NCBI GenBank assembly: GCA_934525625.1
Contig: CAKSZL010000001.1
Location: 62,001 to 126,000, forward strand
Direction of reading: 5' to 3'
DNA: 64,000 bases
Origin: an uncultured Burkholderiaceae bacterium
Lineage (GTDB): Bacteria > Pseudomonadota > Gammaproteobacteria > Burkholderiales > Burkholderiaceae_B
The notes beneath the pieces were generated by a model, which was not told where the DNA came from, ran no database searches, and saw only the letters and a program-made list of their open reading frames with translations. Below, in pieces: positions 42,352-53,171 of the stretch (position 1 is the stretch's first letter; each line of letters starts with the position of its first letter). A program made the translations under genes and the position numbers.

Positions 42352-42528
42352 GTCAGGGGGAACGAAGTACCGCGCTTACTGGTGGCCTTGGACGGGGAGA
42401 TGTCTCGCCAACAACTGGCTGATGCTTTGGGAATGACCCACCGCGAGCATTTCCGCAGGGCCTACCTGAAACCCGCATTAGATGCGGGGCTGGTGGAAAT
42501 GACCCTTGTCGCACACGCAAACCTGTGA
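42352..42528 (+). pseudogene. 3' remnant of a Fic/RecG-like protein (C-terminal winged helix)
   Basis: 58 codons read GNEVPRLLVALDGEMSRQQL, then ADALGMTHREHFRRAYLKPA and LDAGLVEMTL. This matches the C-terminal winged-helix tail seen on Fic-domain and helicase-like ATP-binding proteins, which usually continues PDKP...QKYRLT. Here it stops early after VAHANL, and everything upstream is missing at the IS5 remnant edge. A fragment, not a working gene. Confidence 0.6.
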
Positions 42529-42576
42529 AATTGGTACTTGATGTACAAATCCGGTTAGTGTGGCTCCGGCACGGGA

Positions 42577-45006
42577 TCAATTATGTTTTACCTTAGCGTA
42601 CTCAACGGAACCCTCTGGCGGGTAATCCAGACTTTCCCGTAAGGCAGCCTTCTCCTGCCAGGTAAAGTCAGGGAAAGGTAAGCGCCCCTCTTTGCGCCAC
42701 TCTTGAACCTGTGTCTCGCCCTCTTGAGCAATTGATTCGTCAGGCATACGGTCTCGAGTGTTGTAATGCACAACGGCCGGTACTGCCAACTTCGTTCCTG
42801 ACGCTTCGATCAACTGTAATACACGCAAATAAATATCTTCGCGAATGGCGACGTACTCAGTGTAATCACTTGACATGACATACGCAAAAATACTGATATC
42901 AAGTGAATGCGACCCAAACCCGTCAAAGCGTACACGCAAAGGATCAGAGGCTACTTTTGGATGCCCAAGCAGTAGTTTGCGCAACTCAACCAGCACAAAG
43001 CGCAACTGATCGGGCGTGGTTTCATAGCGCAATTTCAAGACGGAGTTCAGAAAAATGCTGTCACGCTTGGCATAGTTCTCGATCTGCATGTTGGAGAACT
43101 CGCTATTCGGAATCGTCAGTACGGTTCGATCGAGCGTTCTAATGCGCGTAGAACGTAACCCTATAAACTCAATTGTTCCGGTCTTGTCGCCGAATTTGCA
43201 GTAGTCGCCAACGGCAATCGGCTTGTCGAAATACAAAGTAATACCGGAAATAAAATTCTGCAGCGTTGACTGTGCGGCCAGTGCAACCGCAAGCCCGCCT
43301 AGCCCCAAACCTGCAAGCACGCTTTGGTAGGGTACTTGCAACACATCGGCCAGCAACAACACTGCCGATACAATGACAACAATACGGATAATGCCCGCGA
43401 TGAAAGAAATCAACGTGAAATGATTTTCACCAGCAATGCCCGCAGACTTCATGCGCTCAACGATTAGGCCAATAGCTAGCAAGACAAGCATCATTCCCGA
43501 TAGAATGACACACGACCAGCTGATCGCCGCAATCACCACTTGGACGAAGTCGGGATACGCAAGTACATGATCAGAAGCCCTGAGCAAGACGCCCAAAACC
43601 ATTAGGCGGAAGGACCACAAAAAGAAGAAACGAGTCAGGGACGTGTGTTCTGCAGGAGGTAGGAAGCGTCCCATCACAAGTGCATAAAACGACATGTTGA
43701 CAATCTTGCCGACGCCAAAAGCAAGGAAAAGTACGAGGCCCAGTCCTAGCCACTGCCAAATCTCCATTGGCCCGGCGCGCTTGACCAACGTCTGTGAATA
43801 ATTGCGAACCGCATCACGTGTGCGGAAATACAAACTCTCAACCTGAGGCTGTACATATTTCAGTGCGCTCGGTGGCATGTTGTCGAGCGCAGCGTACACT
43901 GCACGAATGCTCTGTAAGGTTTCAGGCGAAAACTGCCATATGATGCCCTCATCTGTGGCGATCGGCTCAAGCGTGATGGCACCTAATGGATGCTCAAAAT
44001 GAACATAGGCTCCCATCGCCTTGGGATCATCAGGTATTTCCTGCCAGGTTAACACCCCAATACGCTGCAACGATCTATTGATATAACGAGCCAATCTGGG
44101 CGCCTCGTATTCTCGTGCAAGCCCTGAAAGCTGAGAGAGATTCAGCGTTGATAAAGCTCGGTCTACTGCGGGAGACTCATTATCAAAGGCGCGCACGAGG
44201 GTTTGCATTGTGTGTCGTGGGGAAGCCAGTGCAGCGTTCTTGTCATCGATAAGCACCGGACGTTCATGTCGAGCACGCTGCACGCTGCTTTGCAGGTCAG
44301 TGAAAGAGGGCGGAACAATAAACCAGTCCTCGCCCGAACGTTTGAAATTAAGTAAGAAAGTCACATCTGTACCCGCCTGATGCAACTGCGCCGTATACTC
44401 CGTTGCCCCTGGTGCTGGCTGCAGGGACCAAATGCGAAAAGTCATCGCATCAAGGACATTGAATAACGCCTGTGTGTAATCAAGCTCGCTGACTTGTGAT
44501 GGCACAACGCCGGAAAAGTCCAGGAACAACGATGCCTCGCTGAGCAGCTCCATACGGCCTGGCCCGATGGCATTCATGATATTTAGAAAATGATGCGCGA
44601 CCATCGCCGGGCTTGAGCGGTCAACCGGCTGTCCTTGAAACTGACCATCGGCCTCAACACGAATGCCTGTGAGCCACTCACCGCTACCGAAACGAGCAGT
44701 GAATGTTTTACCATCCGCGGCCATTACGGCAACAAAACTGCCATGACGGCCACGCTCAGTCCAGGTCCCGCGCAGAACACGTTCGCTGGCCTTGGCCTGT
44801 ATTTGCCCACTTTCTAAACGATAATGACCCGTGACGTTATCGCCTGACTGCACAAGCTTGATGCGCGCCGTGCGGTCACGCCACGTACTGTCCCAATCGC
44901 CCGACCAGTCAGCCACGGCTGCAGACGCAGACGCAACGGACAATAGCAACAACGTTAAAACACCAAACAAACAACGCCACACGACAAACATCTTTTGAAA
45001 GCTCAA
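42577..45006 (-). CDS. MscS-family mechanosensitive channel with large periplasmic domain
   Basis: 809 residues. Signal peptide (FGVLTLLLLSVASASA), then about 390 residues of periplasmic region, several membrane helices (from about 415), and the MscS pore: LAGLGLGGLAVALAAQSTLQ followed by NFISGITLYFDKPIAVGDYC, then the beta domain (RTVLTIPNSEFSNMQIENYA). It is less GC-rich than neighbouring genes. The ATG overlaps the amidohydrolase stop by 4 nt. Releases solutes upon osmotic downshock by family role. Confidence 0.9.
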   Translation of the reverse strand: MSFQKMFVVWRCLFGVLTLLLLSVASASAAVADWSGDWDSTWRDRTARIKLVQSGDNVTGHYRLESGQIQAKASERVLRGTWTERGRHGSFVAVMAADGKTFTARFGSGEWLTGIRVEADGQFQGQPVDRSSPAMVAHHFLNIMNAIGPGRMELLSEASLFLDFSGVVPSQVSELDYTQALFNVLDAMTFRIWSLQPAPGATEYTAQLHQAGTDVTFLLNFKRSGEDWFIVPPSFTDLQSSVQRARHERPVLIDDKNAALASPRHTMQTLVRAFDNESPAVDRALSTLNLSQLSGLAREYEAPRLARYINRSLQRIGVLTWQEIPDDPKAMGAYVHFEHPLGAITLEPIATDEGIIWQFSPETLQSIRAVYAALDNMPPSALKYVQPQVESLYFRTRDAVRNYSQTLVKRAGPMEIWQWLGLGLVLFLAFGVGKIVNMSFYALVMGRFLPPAEHTSLTRFFFLWSFRLMVLGVLLRASDHVLAYPDFVQVVIAAISWSCVILSGMMLVLLAIGLIVERMKSAGIAGENHFTLISFIAGIIRIVVIVSAVLLLADVLQVPYQSVLAGLGLGGLAVALAAQSTLQNFISGITLYFDKPIAVGDYCKFGDKTGTIEFIGLRSTRIRTLDRTVLTIPNSEFSNMQIENYAKRDSIFLNSVLKLRYETTPDQLRFVLVELRKLLLGHPKVASDPLRVRFDGFGSHSLDISIFAYVMSSDYTEYVAIREDIYLRVLQLIEASGTKLAVPAVVHYNTRDRMPDESIAQEGETQVQEWRKEGRLPFPDFTWQEKAALRESLDYPPEGSVEYAKVKHN

Positions 45007-46874
45007 GGATCCAGTCCCTGCAGCAAAGCGCCCATCAGCAGCTCAGGGCCATGACCATGGGCGCCGTGGCCGGACTGTTCTTCGGTATGCTGCCAATGGT
45101 TCAGCAGCCGGGCCAGCACGTCGCCGGCGGCGGCGCTTTCGGCGGCCGAACCCACGGAAGCCGAAGCGTCATCGTGCCGGTAGATGACCTTGCCTTTTTT
45201 GATGGTCTGCATCACCTTCAGCGTGTCGAGCGTTTCCGGGTCGACCGCCGTGGGGTCGGCCGACAGGATGACGAAGTCAGCCAGTTTGCCAGGCTCGATC
45301 GACCCCTTGCCGTTCTCCTCGAAGTGCTGGTAGGCAGGCCAGATTGTCATGGCCTTCAAGGCGGTCATGACATCGACCCGCTGGTCGGGCCCGAGTATGT
45401 CACCGGAACGCGAACGCCGCGTGACCGTGGCCGAAAGCACCCGCATTGAATCGGGGAACGCCACCGGCGCATCGTGATGGGTGGAGAACATCATGCCGCG
45501 CTCGCGCACCCAGCCGGTAGGCGATATGTTGTCGGCGTTCACGGGGCCCACCGTGCGATCGCGGTGCCAGTCACCCCAATAGAACGTGTGCATCGGGAAC
45601 AAAGACGGAAAAACATCCAGCTCATCAATGGTGGCAATCTGGTCACGGCGCAGAAACTGCCCGTGAATCAGGACAGCGCGGCGATCTTTCACGCCATGCT
45701 TTTTGCGGGCTGTCTTGATCGCAGCCAACAGCATGTCGGACGCGGCTTCACCGTTCGCGTGGGTGAGAATCTGGATGTCGTTGGCGAAGGCCCAGTCCAC
45801 GGCGTCAAACACTTGGTCAGGCGTGGCCGCCGAGTAGCCGCGATAATCGGCCCGGTACCCTGCAGGCGGTTTGTAATAGGGCCGGTCGCGGTACGCCGTG
45901 AACCCCTGGGGCGAGCCATCGATCGTCAGTTTTGCACCGCCCACGCGAAAGCCGTCGGCGTAGTCACGGCTGACATTCTTCGCGATGAAGTCGCGGTCTT
46001 GCAATACGTCAACGTACGTCACCACATCGATGGGAATGTCACCCGCCTTCGCCGCCGCCTGCATGAACGGCACGATGCCCGACGTGGCGCGGCCTTCCTG
46101 CCCCGTGGTGTAACCGTAGCGGGCCAGCAGCCCGGTACCCGCCACGAACAAGGCCTGCGCCTGGGCAGCGGTCATCTTCTTGAACTGGCTTGCCAGCGCG
46201 CCAAAGAAGGCAGCCTCTTCCAGCACCCCGTTCGGGGTCTTGCCATCCTGTTCGCGCCGAATGACACCGCCTTCCGGATTGGCTGTACCTGGCTGAATGC
46301 CCGCCGCCTGCAAAGCCTTGCTGTTCATGACGCCAAGATGGCCGGACTGATGAATAATGAGGATGGGCACCTCTTTGGACACGGCATCCAGGTCTTCACG
46401 GGTAGGGTGCCGCTGTTCTTTCAGCTGGGCGTCGTCGTAGCCGAAACCGATGATCATGCCGATGCTCTTTTGCGTGTCGACATGCTGCTGCGACCAGGCT
46501 TGCAGCGTTTTCTGAAGGCTGGAAATGTCAGTCACCTTGCCATCGGGCGGCGACAGCAAGTTGGCCGACATCGCCTGAATACCGATCATGAAGGCATGGC
46601 CGTGCGCATCGACAAAGCCCGGCAACATCGCGCGGCCTTTCAGGTCCATCATCTGCGTCTGATCACCGCGATGCTTCTGCAGATCTTCGCTGCTACCCAC
46701 CGCCAGAATGCGCCCGTCCTTTACCGCCACCGCCTGCGCCACAGGCTGAGCGTCGTTTATCGTGACAACCGGCCCGCCAGACCAGATCTGGTCGGCCACC
46801 TGGCCCACCGCAGGGGAAACCATCAAAAGGCCGGCGATCAGTGGCGTCAACGGGACGTGTCGTGTGAACTGCAT
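45003..46874 (-). CDS. Exported amidohydrolase, YtcJ-like (Amidohydro_3)
   Basis: 623 residues with a signal peptide (PLTPLIAGLLMVSPAVGQVA). Metal-dependent amidohydrolase: GFVDAHGHAFMIG (HxH motif), later IHQSGH, LTHANGEAASDMLLA and the Asp region THHDAPVAFPDSM, with C-terminal LADFVILSADPTAVDP. Family members hydrolyse amides and carbamates, but substrates are mostly unknown. It is translationally coupled to the mscS gene. It sits within the island, and both genes look intact. Confidence 0.88.
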   Translation of the reverse strand: MQFTRHVPLTPLIAGLLMVSPAVGQVADQIWSGGPVVTINDAQPVAQAVAVKDGRILAVGSSEDLQKHRGDQTQMMDLKGRAMLPGFVDAHGHAFMIGIQAMSANLLSPPDGKVTDISSLQKTLQAWSQQHVDTQKSIGMIIGFGYDDAQLKEQRHPTREDLDAVSKEVPILIIHQSGHLGVMNSKALQAAGIQPGTANPEGGVIRREQDGKTPNGVLEEAAFFGALASQFKKMTAAQAQALFVAGTGLLARYGYTTGQEGRATSGIVPFMQAAAKAGDIPIDVVTYVDVLQDRDFIAKNVSRDYADGFRVGGAKLTIDGSPQGFTAYRDRPYYKPPAGYRADYRGYSAATPDQVFDAVDWAFANDIQILTHANGEAASDMLLAAIKTARKKHGVKDRRAVLIHGQFLRRDQIATIDELDVFPSLFPMHTFYWGDWHRDRTVGPVNADNISPTGWVRERGMMFSTHHDAPVAFPDSMRVLSATVTRRSRSGDILGPDQRVDVMTALKAMTIWPAYQHFEENGKGSIEPGKLADFVILSADPTAVDPETLDTLKVMQTIKKGKVIYRHDDASASVGSAAESAAAGDVLARLLNHWQHTEEQSGHGAHGHGPELLMGALLQGLDP

Positions 46875-47049
46875 ACTTCATTCTCCTGGTGTGCGCTGTC
46901 GCTCAGCGCCTGGAAAGCGCGCAACAGACCAAAGCTGACACAAATCATCGGAACGCGTCAGTCTCAATTCTCTCAAATATCTCGGTTATTGCTCCCAGCC
47001 TAGATCGTTAGACGTTTACCAAATGCCGTGTGCCGCAGAAAGTTCGTAC

Positions 47050-48420
<1,371 letters not shown>

Positions 48421-48997
48421 GCCGCGCAAAGGTCGTGCCCCTGCAAGGCACAGCGCTGGTACTACGCATTGAACTGCGCCACATCACGCCCGTCATCCAT
48501 CGCATCGTCGTCGTGCCCAGCCGAATCACGCTGCCTAAGCTGCACGTGACGATTCTGCGAGCGATGGGTTGGCAGGGTGGACATCTGCATGAATTTCAGA
48601 TCAACGGCGTGCGCTATGGAGAGCCGGATCCCGACTATCCGGAACTCAATCTACAGAGCGAAAAACGGGTGAGGCTGGACAAGGCGCTAGGCGATGTTCA
48701 GCGTCTTGCCTATGTCTACGACTTCGGAGACTACTGGGAGCACGACCTACGTGTCATGGAGGTGGCTTCCTTCAGTGGACCGCTGGCCTCTCCCTGGTGT
48801 CTGGACGGTGCCAACGCCTGCCCGCCTGAAGATGTCGGCGGTCTGCCGGGCTACGAGCACTTCGTGCAAGTCCTCTCCGACAGGACGCACCTGAATACGA
48901 TGACATGCTGCTCTGGCACGGTAGACGCTTCGACCCCGCCGCCTTCGACCTTGATGAGGTCAATCAACGATTAAGTGAGATTCAGATCTAATTCAAG

Positions 48998-49020
48998 ACG
49001 GCATTGATCGGACGCTTACG
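48998..49020. repeat. IS66 right terminal inverted repeat
   Basis: On the minus strand it begins GTAAGCGTCCGATCAATGCC. GTAAGC is the typical outer end of IS66-family terminal repeats. It lies 6 bases after the passenger gene stop. No matching left repeat was found in the window. Confidence 0.65.
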
Positions 49021-49107
49021 GAAAATGTGCCCACATTATCTCAACTCCTGCAAATCCTGACCACCAAAATTACCCTGAAACCCGCACCAGCATTGGCTTT
49101 GCCGATT

Positions 49108-49126
49108 TTTCAGGGCCGACTAAGTG
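49108..49126. repeat. Right boundary of the island: inverted copy of the left end, then TAAGTG
   Basis: TTTCAGGGCCGAC (49108-49120) is the exact reverse complement of GTCGGCCCTGAAA at 40971-40983. It is followed by TAAGTG, which also precedes the left repeat at 40953. Confidence 0.5.
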
Positions 49127-49159
49127 TTTTCACTGAGGAAAAAAATGGGGTGCGGGTTC

Positions 49160-49188
49160 TTGTGCAACTTGTATATACAACTTAAACT
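49160..49188 (+). promoter_or_regulatory. livK2/liv-hut promoter with HutC operator between -35 and -10
   Basis: TTGTGC (49160-49165), 17-bp spacer with TTGTATATACAA (49169-49180), then TAAACT (49183-49188). The -35, the operator and their spacing match the livK1 promoter exactly. It probably drives livK2, livHMGF and hutUGI. Confidence 0.7.
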
Positions 49189-49204
49189 ATTCGAGGTTAA
49201 CGCT

Positions 49205-49281
49205 AGGAGCGTTTTCTACCGCCCACGCTCCTGAAAATCAAACCCTGGCGGCCGTCTTCCCCCGAGGGGGCGCAGGCCGCC
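49205..49281 (+). promoter_or_regulatory. Structured 5' leader of livK2 (two hairpins)
   Basis: First hairpin AGGAGCG (49205-49211)/CGCTCCT (49226-49232). Second: outer GGCGGCC/GGCCGCC (49247-49281) around CCCCC-GA-GGGGG (49259-49270). The CCCCCRAGGGGGCGC sequence also occurs at 24779-24793. No T-run follows. The role may be mRNA stability or attenuation; not established. Confidence 0.4.
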
Positions 49282-49306
49282 GCCCACCCCCATCCAGGAG
49301 GACGAC

Positions 49307-50461
49307 ATGATTCGCTCCCGCATCAAGACCCTGACGCTCGCGCTGTGCCTGGGCGCCACCGCCTACTCCGCCGGCGCGCTGGCCGACATCAAGATCGGCT
49401 TCAACGTGCCGCTGACCGGCTTCGCCGCCTTCGACGGCAAGTCGGCCCTGAACGGCGCTGAACTGGCCGTCGAGCGCGCCAACGCCAAAGGCGGCATCAA
49501 CGGCGAGAAAATCCAGCTCGTGGTCTACGACGACCAGGCCTCGGCCAAGGAAGCCGTGCCCGTCGCCACCCGCCTGATCGAGCGCGACAAGGTCGTCGGC
49601 GCGGTCGGCGGCTCGTACTCCGCCGCCTCGCGCGCGGCGGCCGGCATCTTCCAGAGCGCCCAAGTGCCCTACGTTACGGCCTACACCATCGACCCCAGCG
49701 TCACACAGGCCGGCGACTACGTCTTCCGCGTCACCATGATGGGCGAAGTGCAGGGCAAGGGCGGCGCCAAGCTCATCAGCAACCTGGGCGCCAAGCGCGT
49801 CACCCTGGTCACCATCAAGAACGACTTCGGCAAGGCGCTCTCCGAAGGCTTCAAGGAAGCCGCGCCCAAGTTCGACCTGGACATCATCAGCGAATACGAA
49901 TACGGCCTGCCCGACCGCCAGTTCGGCGCGCTGATCGCCAAGATCAAGTCCGACAAACCCGATGCCATCTACGCCTCGGGCTACTACTTCACCGCCGGCC
50001 CCCTCATCTCGCAGATGCGCGCCGCGGGCATCACCGTGCCCGTCATCGGCCAGCAAGGCTACGACACCGACAAGTTCATCGAGATCGCCGGCCCCGCCGC
50101 CGAAGGCACCATCATCAGCACCACGCTCGACCGCGACTCCGAAGTGCCCGTCACCCAGGAATTCCTGAAAGCCTTCAAAGAGAAGGCCGGTTTCGGCGCC
50201 GACATGGTGGGCGCGGCGGCCTACAGCGCGACGGACATCCTCATCGAGGGCCTGCGCAAGACGGGCGGCAAGGGCGGCGCCGAACTGCGCGACGCCATCG
50301 CCGCCGGCACCTACGAAACCCCCAGCGGCAAGCTGGTGTTCAACGACCTGCACGAAGTCAACACCGACATGCAGGTTCAGGTCGTGAAAGACGGCGCATG
50401 GCGCCACCACTCCGTCATCTCCGACCCCGAGCTGCTGGCCGCCCCCACGCTCAAGAAGTAA
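49307..50461 (+). CDS. LivK-like ABC binding protein, copy 2 (hut regulon)
   Basis: 384 residues with signal peptide (LALCLGATAYSAGALA-DIKIG). It is a paralogue of the product of 38891-40048; long stretches are identical. ATG follows CAGGAGGACGAC. It heads the liv-type permease and ATPase genes and hutUGI under a HutC-type promoter. Likely the receptor for histidine, urocanate or another imidazole. Confidence 0.92.
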   Translation: MIRSRIKTLTLALCLGATAYSAGALADIKIGFNVPLTGFAAFDGKSALNGAELAVERANAKGGINGEKIQLVVYDDQASAKEAVPVATRLIERDKVVGAVGGSYSAASRAAAGIFQSAQVPYVTAYTIDPSVTQAGDYVFRVTMMGEVQGKGGAKLISNLGAKRVTLVTIKNDFGKALSEGFKEAAPKFDLDIISEYEYGLPDRQFGALIAKIKSDKPDAIYASGYYFTAGPLISQMRAAGITVPVIGQQGYDTDKFIEIAGPAAEGTIISTTLDRDSEVPVTQEFLKAFKEKAGFGADMVGAAAYSATDILIEGLRKTGGKGGAELRDAIAAGTYETPSGKLVFNDLHEVNTDMQVQVVKDGAWRHHSVISDPELLAAPTLKK

Positions 50462-50529
50462 ACCCAGGCGTCCGTCCCGGGCCGCCTCCCTTCGCGGGGC
50501 GGGCGGCCCTTACGGCCTTCTCTCATTCA

Positions 50530-50590
50530 TTTCCAGATCGAACAGCACGCAAAGGCGAGGCGCAGACTAGGCGATCGCCCGATCGGGAAA
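50530..50590. repeat. Palindromic extragenic repeat, copy 2 (short)
   Basis: TTTCCAGATCG (50530-50540) and CGATCGGGAAA (50580-50590) form 11-bp inverted ends with one mismatch. The inner core AAAGGCGAGGCGCAGAC matches GAAGGCGAAGCGCAGAC of the copy at 15292-15395. It lies in the livK2-livH gap (169 bases), where it could shape differential expression of receptor versus permease. Confidence 0.6.
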
Positions 50591-50630
50591 CGGGACAAGG
50601 CCCGCATTTCAAACAATCCCGGGAGTTACC

Positions 50631-51494
50631 ATGCTCTTCCTAGAGCTTACCGCCCAAGGACTGGTTCAAGGCAGCATCTATGCGCTGATCGCCCTGGGCC
50701 TGACACTCGTCTACGGCCTGCTGCGCATTCTGCACGTCGCGCACGCGGCCCTGTTCACGCTGGGCGGCTACATCGGCGTGCTCGTCACCAACAGCACCGG
50801 CAGCCTCAGCCTGGCCTTTCTGGTCGCCATGCTGGCCTCGGGCCTGGCGGGCGTGGCCATGTACCGCCTGTGCTACGAGCCCCTGCTCAAGCAGCCGCCC
50901 TTCGTCGCCCTGATCGCCTCCATCGGCCTCTACATCGCCTTCGAAGAAGTGTTCCGCATCGTGTTCGGCGCCTCGGGCCTGTCGTACCAGTCGCCCCCGC
51001 TGCAGCAATACGTGACGCTTTTCGGCGGCCTCAGCTTCAAGGTGGCCGAGCTCTGGGTCATGGGCGGCACGGTCGTCATCATCACCGTGCTGGGCTATCT
51101 GCAAAGCCGCACCCGCGTCGGCATCGCCTGCCAGGCCACGGTTTCCGACCCGCAGATGGCCGAGTCCTTCGGCATCCGCCCGCGCACCATCCGCGACCTG
51201 AACTTCTTCGTGGGTTCGGCGCTGGCGGCCTTCGCCGGCGTCTGGGTGGGCCTGCTCAACAACCTCGTCGAACCCACCATGGGCAGCGTTCCTTCGTACA
51301 AGGGCCTGGCCATCATCGTGCTGGGCGGCATGGGCTCGGTGCGCGGCACGCTGGTCGCGGCGCTGGTGCTGGGCGTCATGGAATCCTTCGGCACCATCTA
51401 CCTGGGCCACGTGCTGGATCGCAACGCCATCGCCTTCGCCTTCCTCATCATCGTCCTGATGCTGCGCCCGCAGGGCCTGTTCTCCAAGCGCTGA
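50631..51494 (+). CDS. livH: Branched-chain-type ABC permease LivH
   Basis: 287 residues, eight helices. LivH pattern: QGSIYALIALGLTLVYGLLR, LRILHVAHAALFTLGGYIGV, and the cytoplasmic loop MAESFGIRPRTIRDLNFFVG. Last block VLMLRPQGLFSKR. ATG after GGGAGTTACC. It forms the membrane channel with LivM for the LivK paralogues. Confidence 0.93.
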   Translation: MLFLELTAQGLVQGSIYALIALGLTLVYGLLRILHVAHAALFTLGGYIGVLVTNSTGSLSLAFLVAMLASGLAGVAMYRLCYEPLLKQPPFVALIASIGLYIAFEEVFRIVFGASGLSYQSPPLQQYVTLFGGLSFKVAELWVMGGTVVIITVLGYLQSRTRVGIACQATVSDPQMAESFGIRPRTIRDLNFFVGSALAAFAGVWVGLLNNLVEPTMGSVPSYKGLAIIVLGGMGSVRGTLVAALVLGVMESFGTIYLGHVLDRNAIAFAFLIIVLMLRPQGLFSKR

Positions 51495-51504
51495 GGGGTC
51501 AAAT

Positions 51505-52371
51505 ATGGCATATGAAATTTCTCTGATCACATCGATGGCCATCATGGCCCTGTTCGCCCTGTCGCTGAATCTCATCACCGGCCTGTGCGAACAGATCAGC
51601 CTGGGCCACGCCGCCTTCCTGGGCATGGGCGCCTATACCTCGGCCATGCTGTGCAAGGCCGGCGTTCCGTTCTACGCCACCATGCCGCTGGCCATGCTGG
51701 CCGCCGGCGTGCTGGGCGTCATCGTCGGGCTGGCCAGCCTGCGCGTGCGCGCCGACTTCCTGGCCATCACGACCATGGGCGTGGTGTTCCTGTTCGTCGG
51801 CGTCGTGCGCCAGCAGGAATGGCTGGGCGGCGAAATGGGCATCACCAACATCCCCGGCCCGGATCTTTCCAAGACCGGCTTCATGGTGCTGTCGCTGGTG
51901 CTGGCCGGCCTGACCGCCGCGCTGTGCGTGTACCTGCGCCGCTCGTGGATGGGACGCGTGTTCAACGGCATCGCCGAAGACGAAGACACCATGCGCGTGC
52001 TGGGCATAGACGTGCCGCGCTACAAGCTGGCCGCCTTCGCCATCGGCACCGCGCTGGCCGGCCTGGCCGGCACGCTGTACGGCCAGCACTTCAAGTACAT
52101 CGGCCCGGAAAGCTTCGGCTTCATCGAGTCCATCACCGTGCTGTCCATGGTGGTGTTCGGCGGCATCGGCTCGGTGCCCGGCGTCATCTTCGGCGCCGCG
52201 CTGCTGTCGGCGCTGCCCGCGTGGTTCCAGTTCATCGGCGACTACAAGCTGCTGGTCTACGGCGGCCTGCTGTTCCTGATGATGCGCTTCTCGCCCGGCG
52301 GCATCGCCGGCATGGTGCGCGCGCTGCGCAAGCCCCGCGCCGCATCCAACCCCACCGGAGCGCGGCCATGA
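51505..52371 (+). CDS. livM: Branched-chain-type ABC permease LivM
   Basis: 288 residues, LivM-type permease: ALSLNLITGLCEQISLGHAA, FLGMGAYTSAMLCKAGV, and the family loop GRVFNGIAEDEDTMRVLGID. C-terminus RFSPGGIAGMVRALRKP. The stop overlaps the livG start by 4 nt. Confidence 0.93.
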   Translation: MAYEISLITSMAIMALFALSLNLITGLCEQISLGHAAFLGMGAYTSAMLCKAGVPFYATMPLAMLAAGVLGVIVGLASLRVRADFLAITTMGVVFLFVGVVRQQEWLGGEMGITNIPGPDLSKTGFMVLSLVLAGLTAALCVYLRRSWMGRVFNGIAEDEDTMRVLGIDVPRYKLAAFAIGTALAGLAGTLYGQHFKYIGPESFGFIESITVLSMVVFGGIGSVPGVIFGAALLSALPAWFQFIGDYKLLVYGGLLFLMMRFSPGGIAGMVRALRKPRAASNPTGARP

Positions 52372-53171
52372 ACACGCCAAGCAAAGAAACCCTGCTGCGC
52401 GTCGACAACGTCACCGTCCAGTTCGGCGGCCTGAAAGCCGTCAGCGGCGTCACCTTCGACACCTACAAAGGCGAACTGCTAGGCCTGATCGGCCCCAACG
52501 GCGCCGGCAAGACGACCATGATGCGCGCCATCACCGGCGTGGTGCGCGCCACCGAAGGCCGCATCCACCTGCGCGGCGAAGACATCACCACGCAGCCCAT
52601 CCATCGCCGTATCCGCAAGCACATGGCGCTGTCCCAGCAACTGGTGCGGCCGCTGCGCCAGATCACCGTGGCCGAGAACGTCGCGCTGGCGGCGGGCTCG
52701 CAACTGACGCGTTCGCCCTTGCGCGCGCTGCTGCACGTCAGCCAGCGCGCGCAGTTGGACATCGCCCGCGAGCTGCTCGAACGCGTGGGCATCCAGGGCT
52801 ATGCCGACCAGCTTCCCGGCACGCTGCCGCTGGGCGTGCTCAAGCGCCTGGAAGTCGCCCGCGCGCTGGCCACCGGCCCCGAACTGCTGCTGCTCGACGA
52901 GCCGCTGGCCGGCCTGAACTCGAAAGAAGCCAAGGCGCTGGCCGACACCATCCAAGAGATCAACCGCCAAGGCGTTACCATCATTCTGATCGAGCACAAC
53001 CTGGGCGAAGTCATGCGCATCTGCCAACGCCTGGTGGTATTGGACAACGGCCGCCTCATCGGCCAGGGCGAACCGCACAGCGTCATGGCCGACCCGCAAG
53101 TGCGCGCCGCTTATCTGGGCGGCGCCGGCGACGACGCCGCAAACAAAAGCACGGAGGCCGACCATGCTTGA
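52368..53171 (+). CDS. livG: Branched-chain-type ABC ATPase LivG
   Basis: 267 residues from MNTPSKETLLRVDN. Walker A GPNGAGKT, signature-like motif LPLGVLKRLEVARAL (the LSGGQ position is divergent: LPLGVLKR), Walker B LLLLDEPLAGLN, H-loop IEHNLGEVMRI. The ATG overlaps livM, and the stop overlaps the livF start by 8 nt. Confidence 0.92.
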   Translation: MNTPSKETLLRVDNVTVQFGGLKAVSGVTFDTYKGELLGLIGPNGAGKTTMMRAITGVVRATEGRIHLRGEDITTQPIHRRIRKHMALSQQLVRPLRQITVAENVALAAGSQLTRSPLRALLHVSQRAQLDIARELLERVGIQGYADQLPGTLPLGVLKRLEVARALATGPELLLLDEPLAGLNSKEAKALADTIQEINRQGVTIILIEHNLGEVMRICQRLVVLDNGRLIGQGEPHSVMADPQVRAAYLGGAGDDAANKSTEADHA

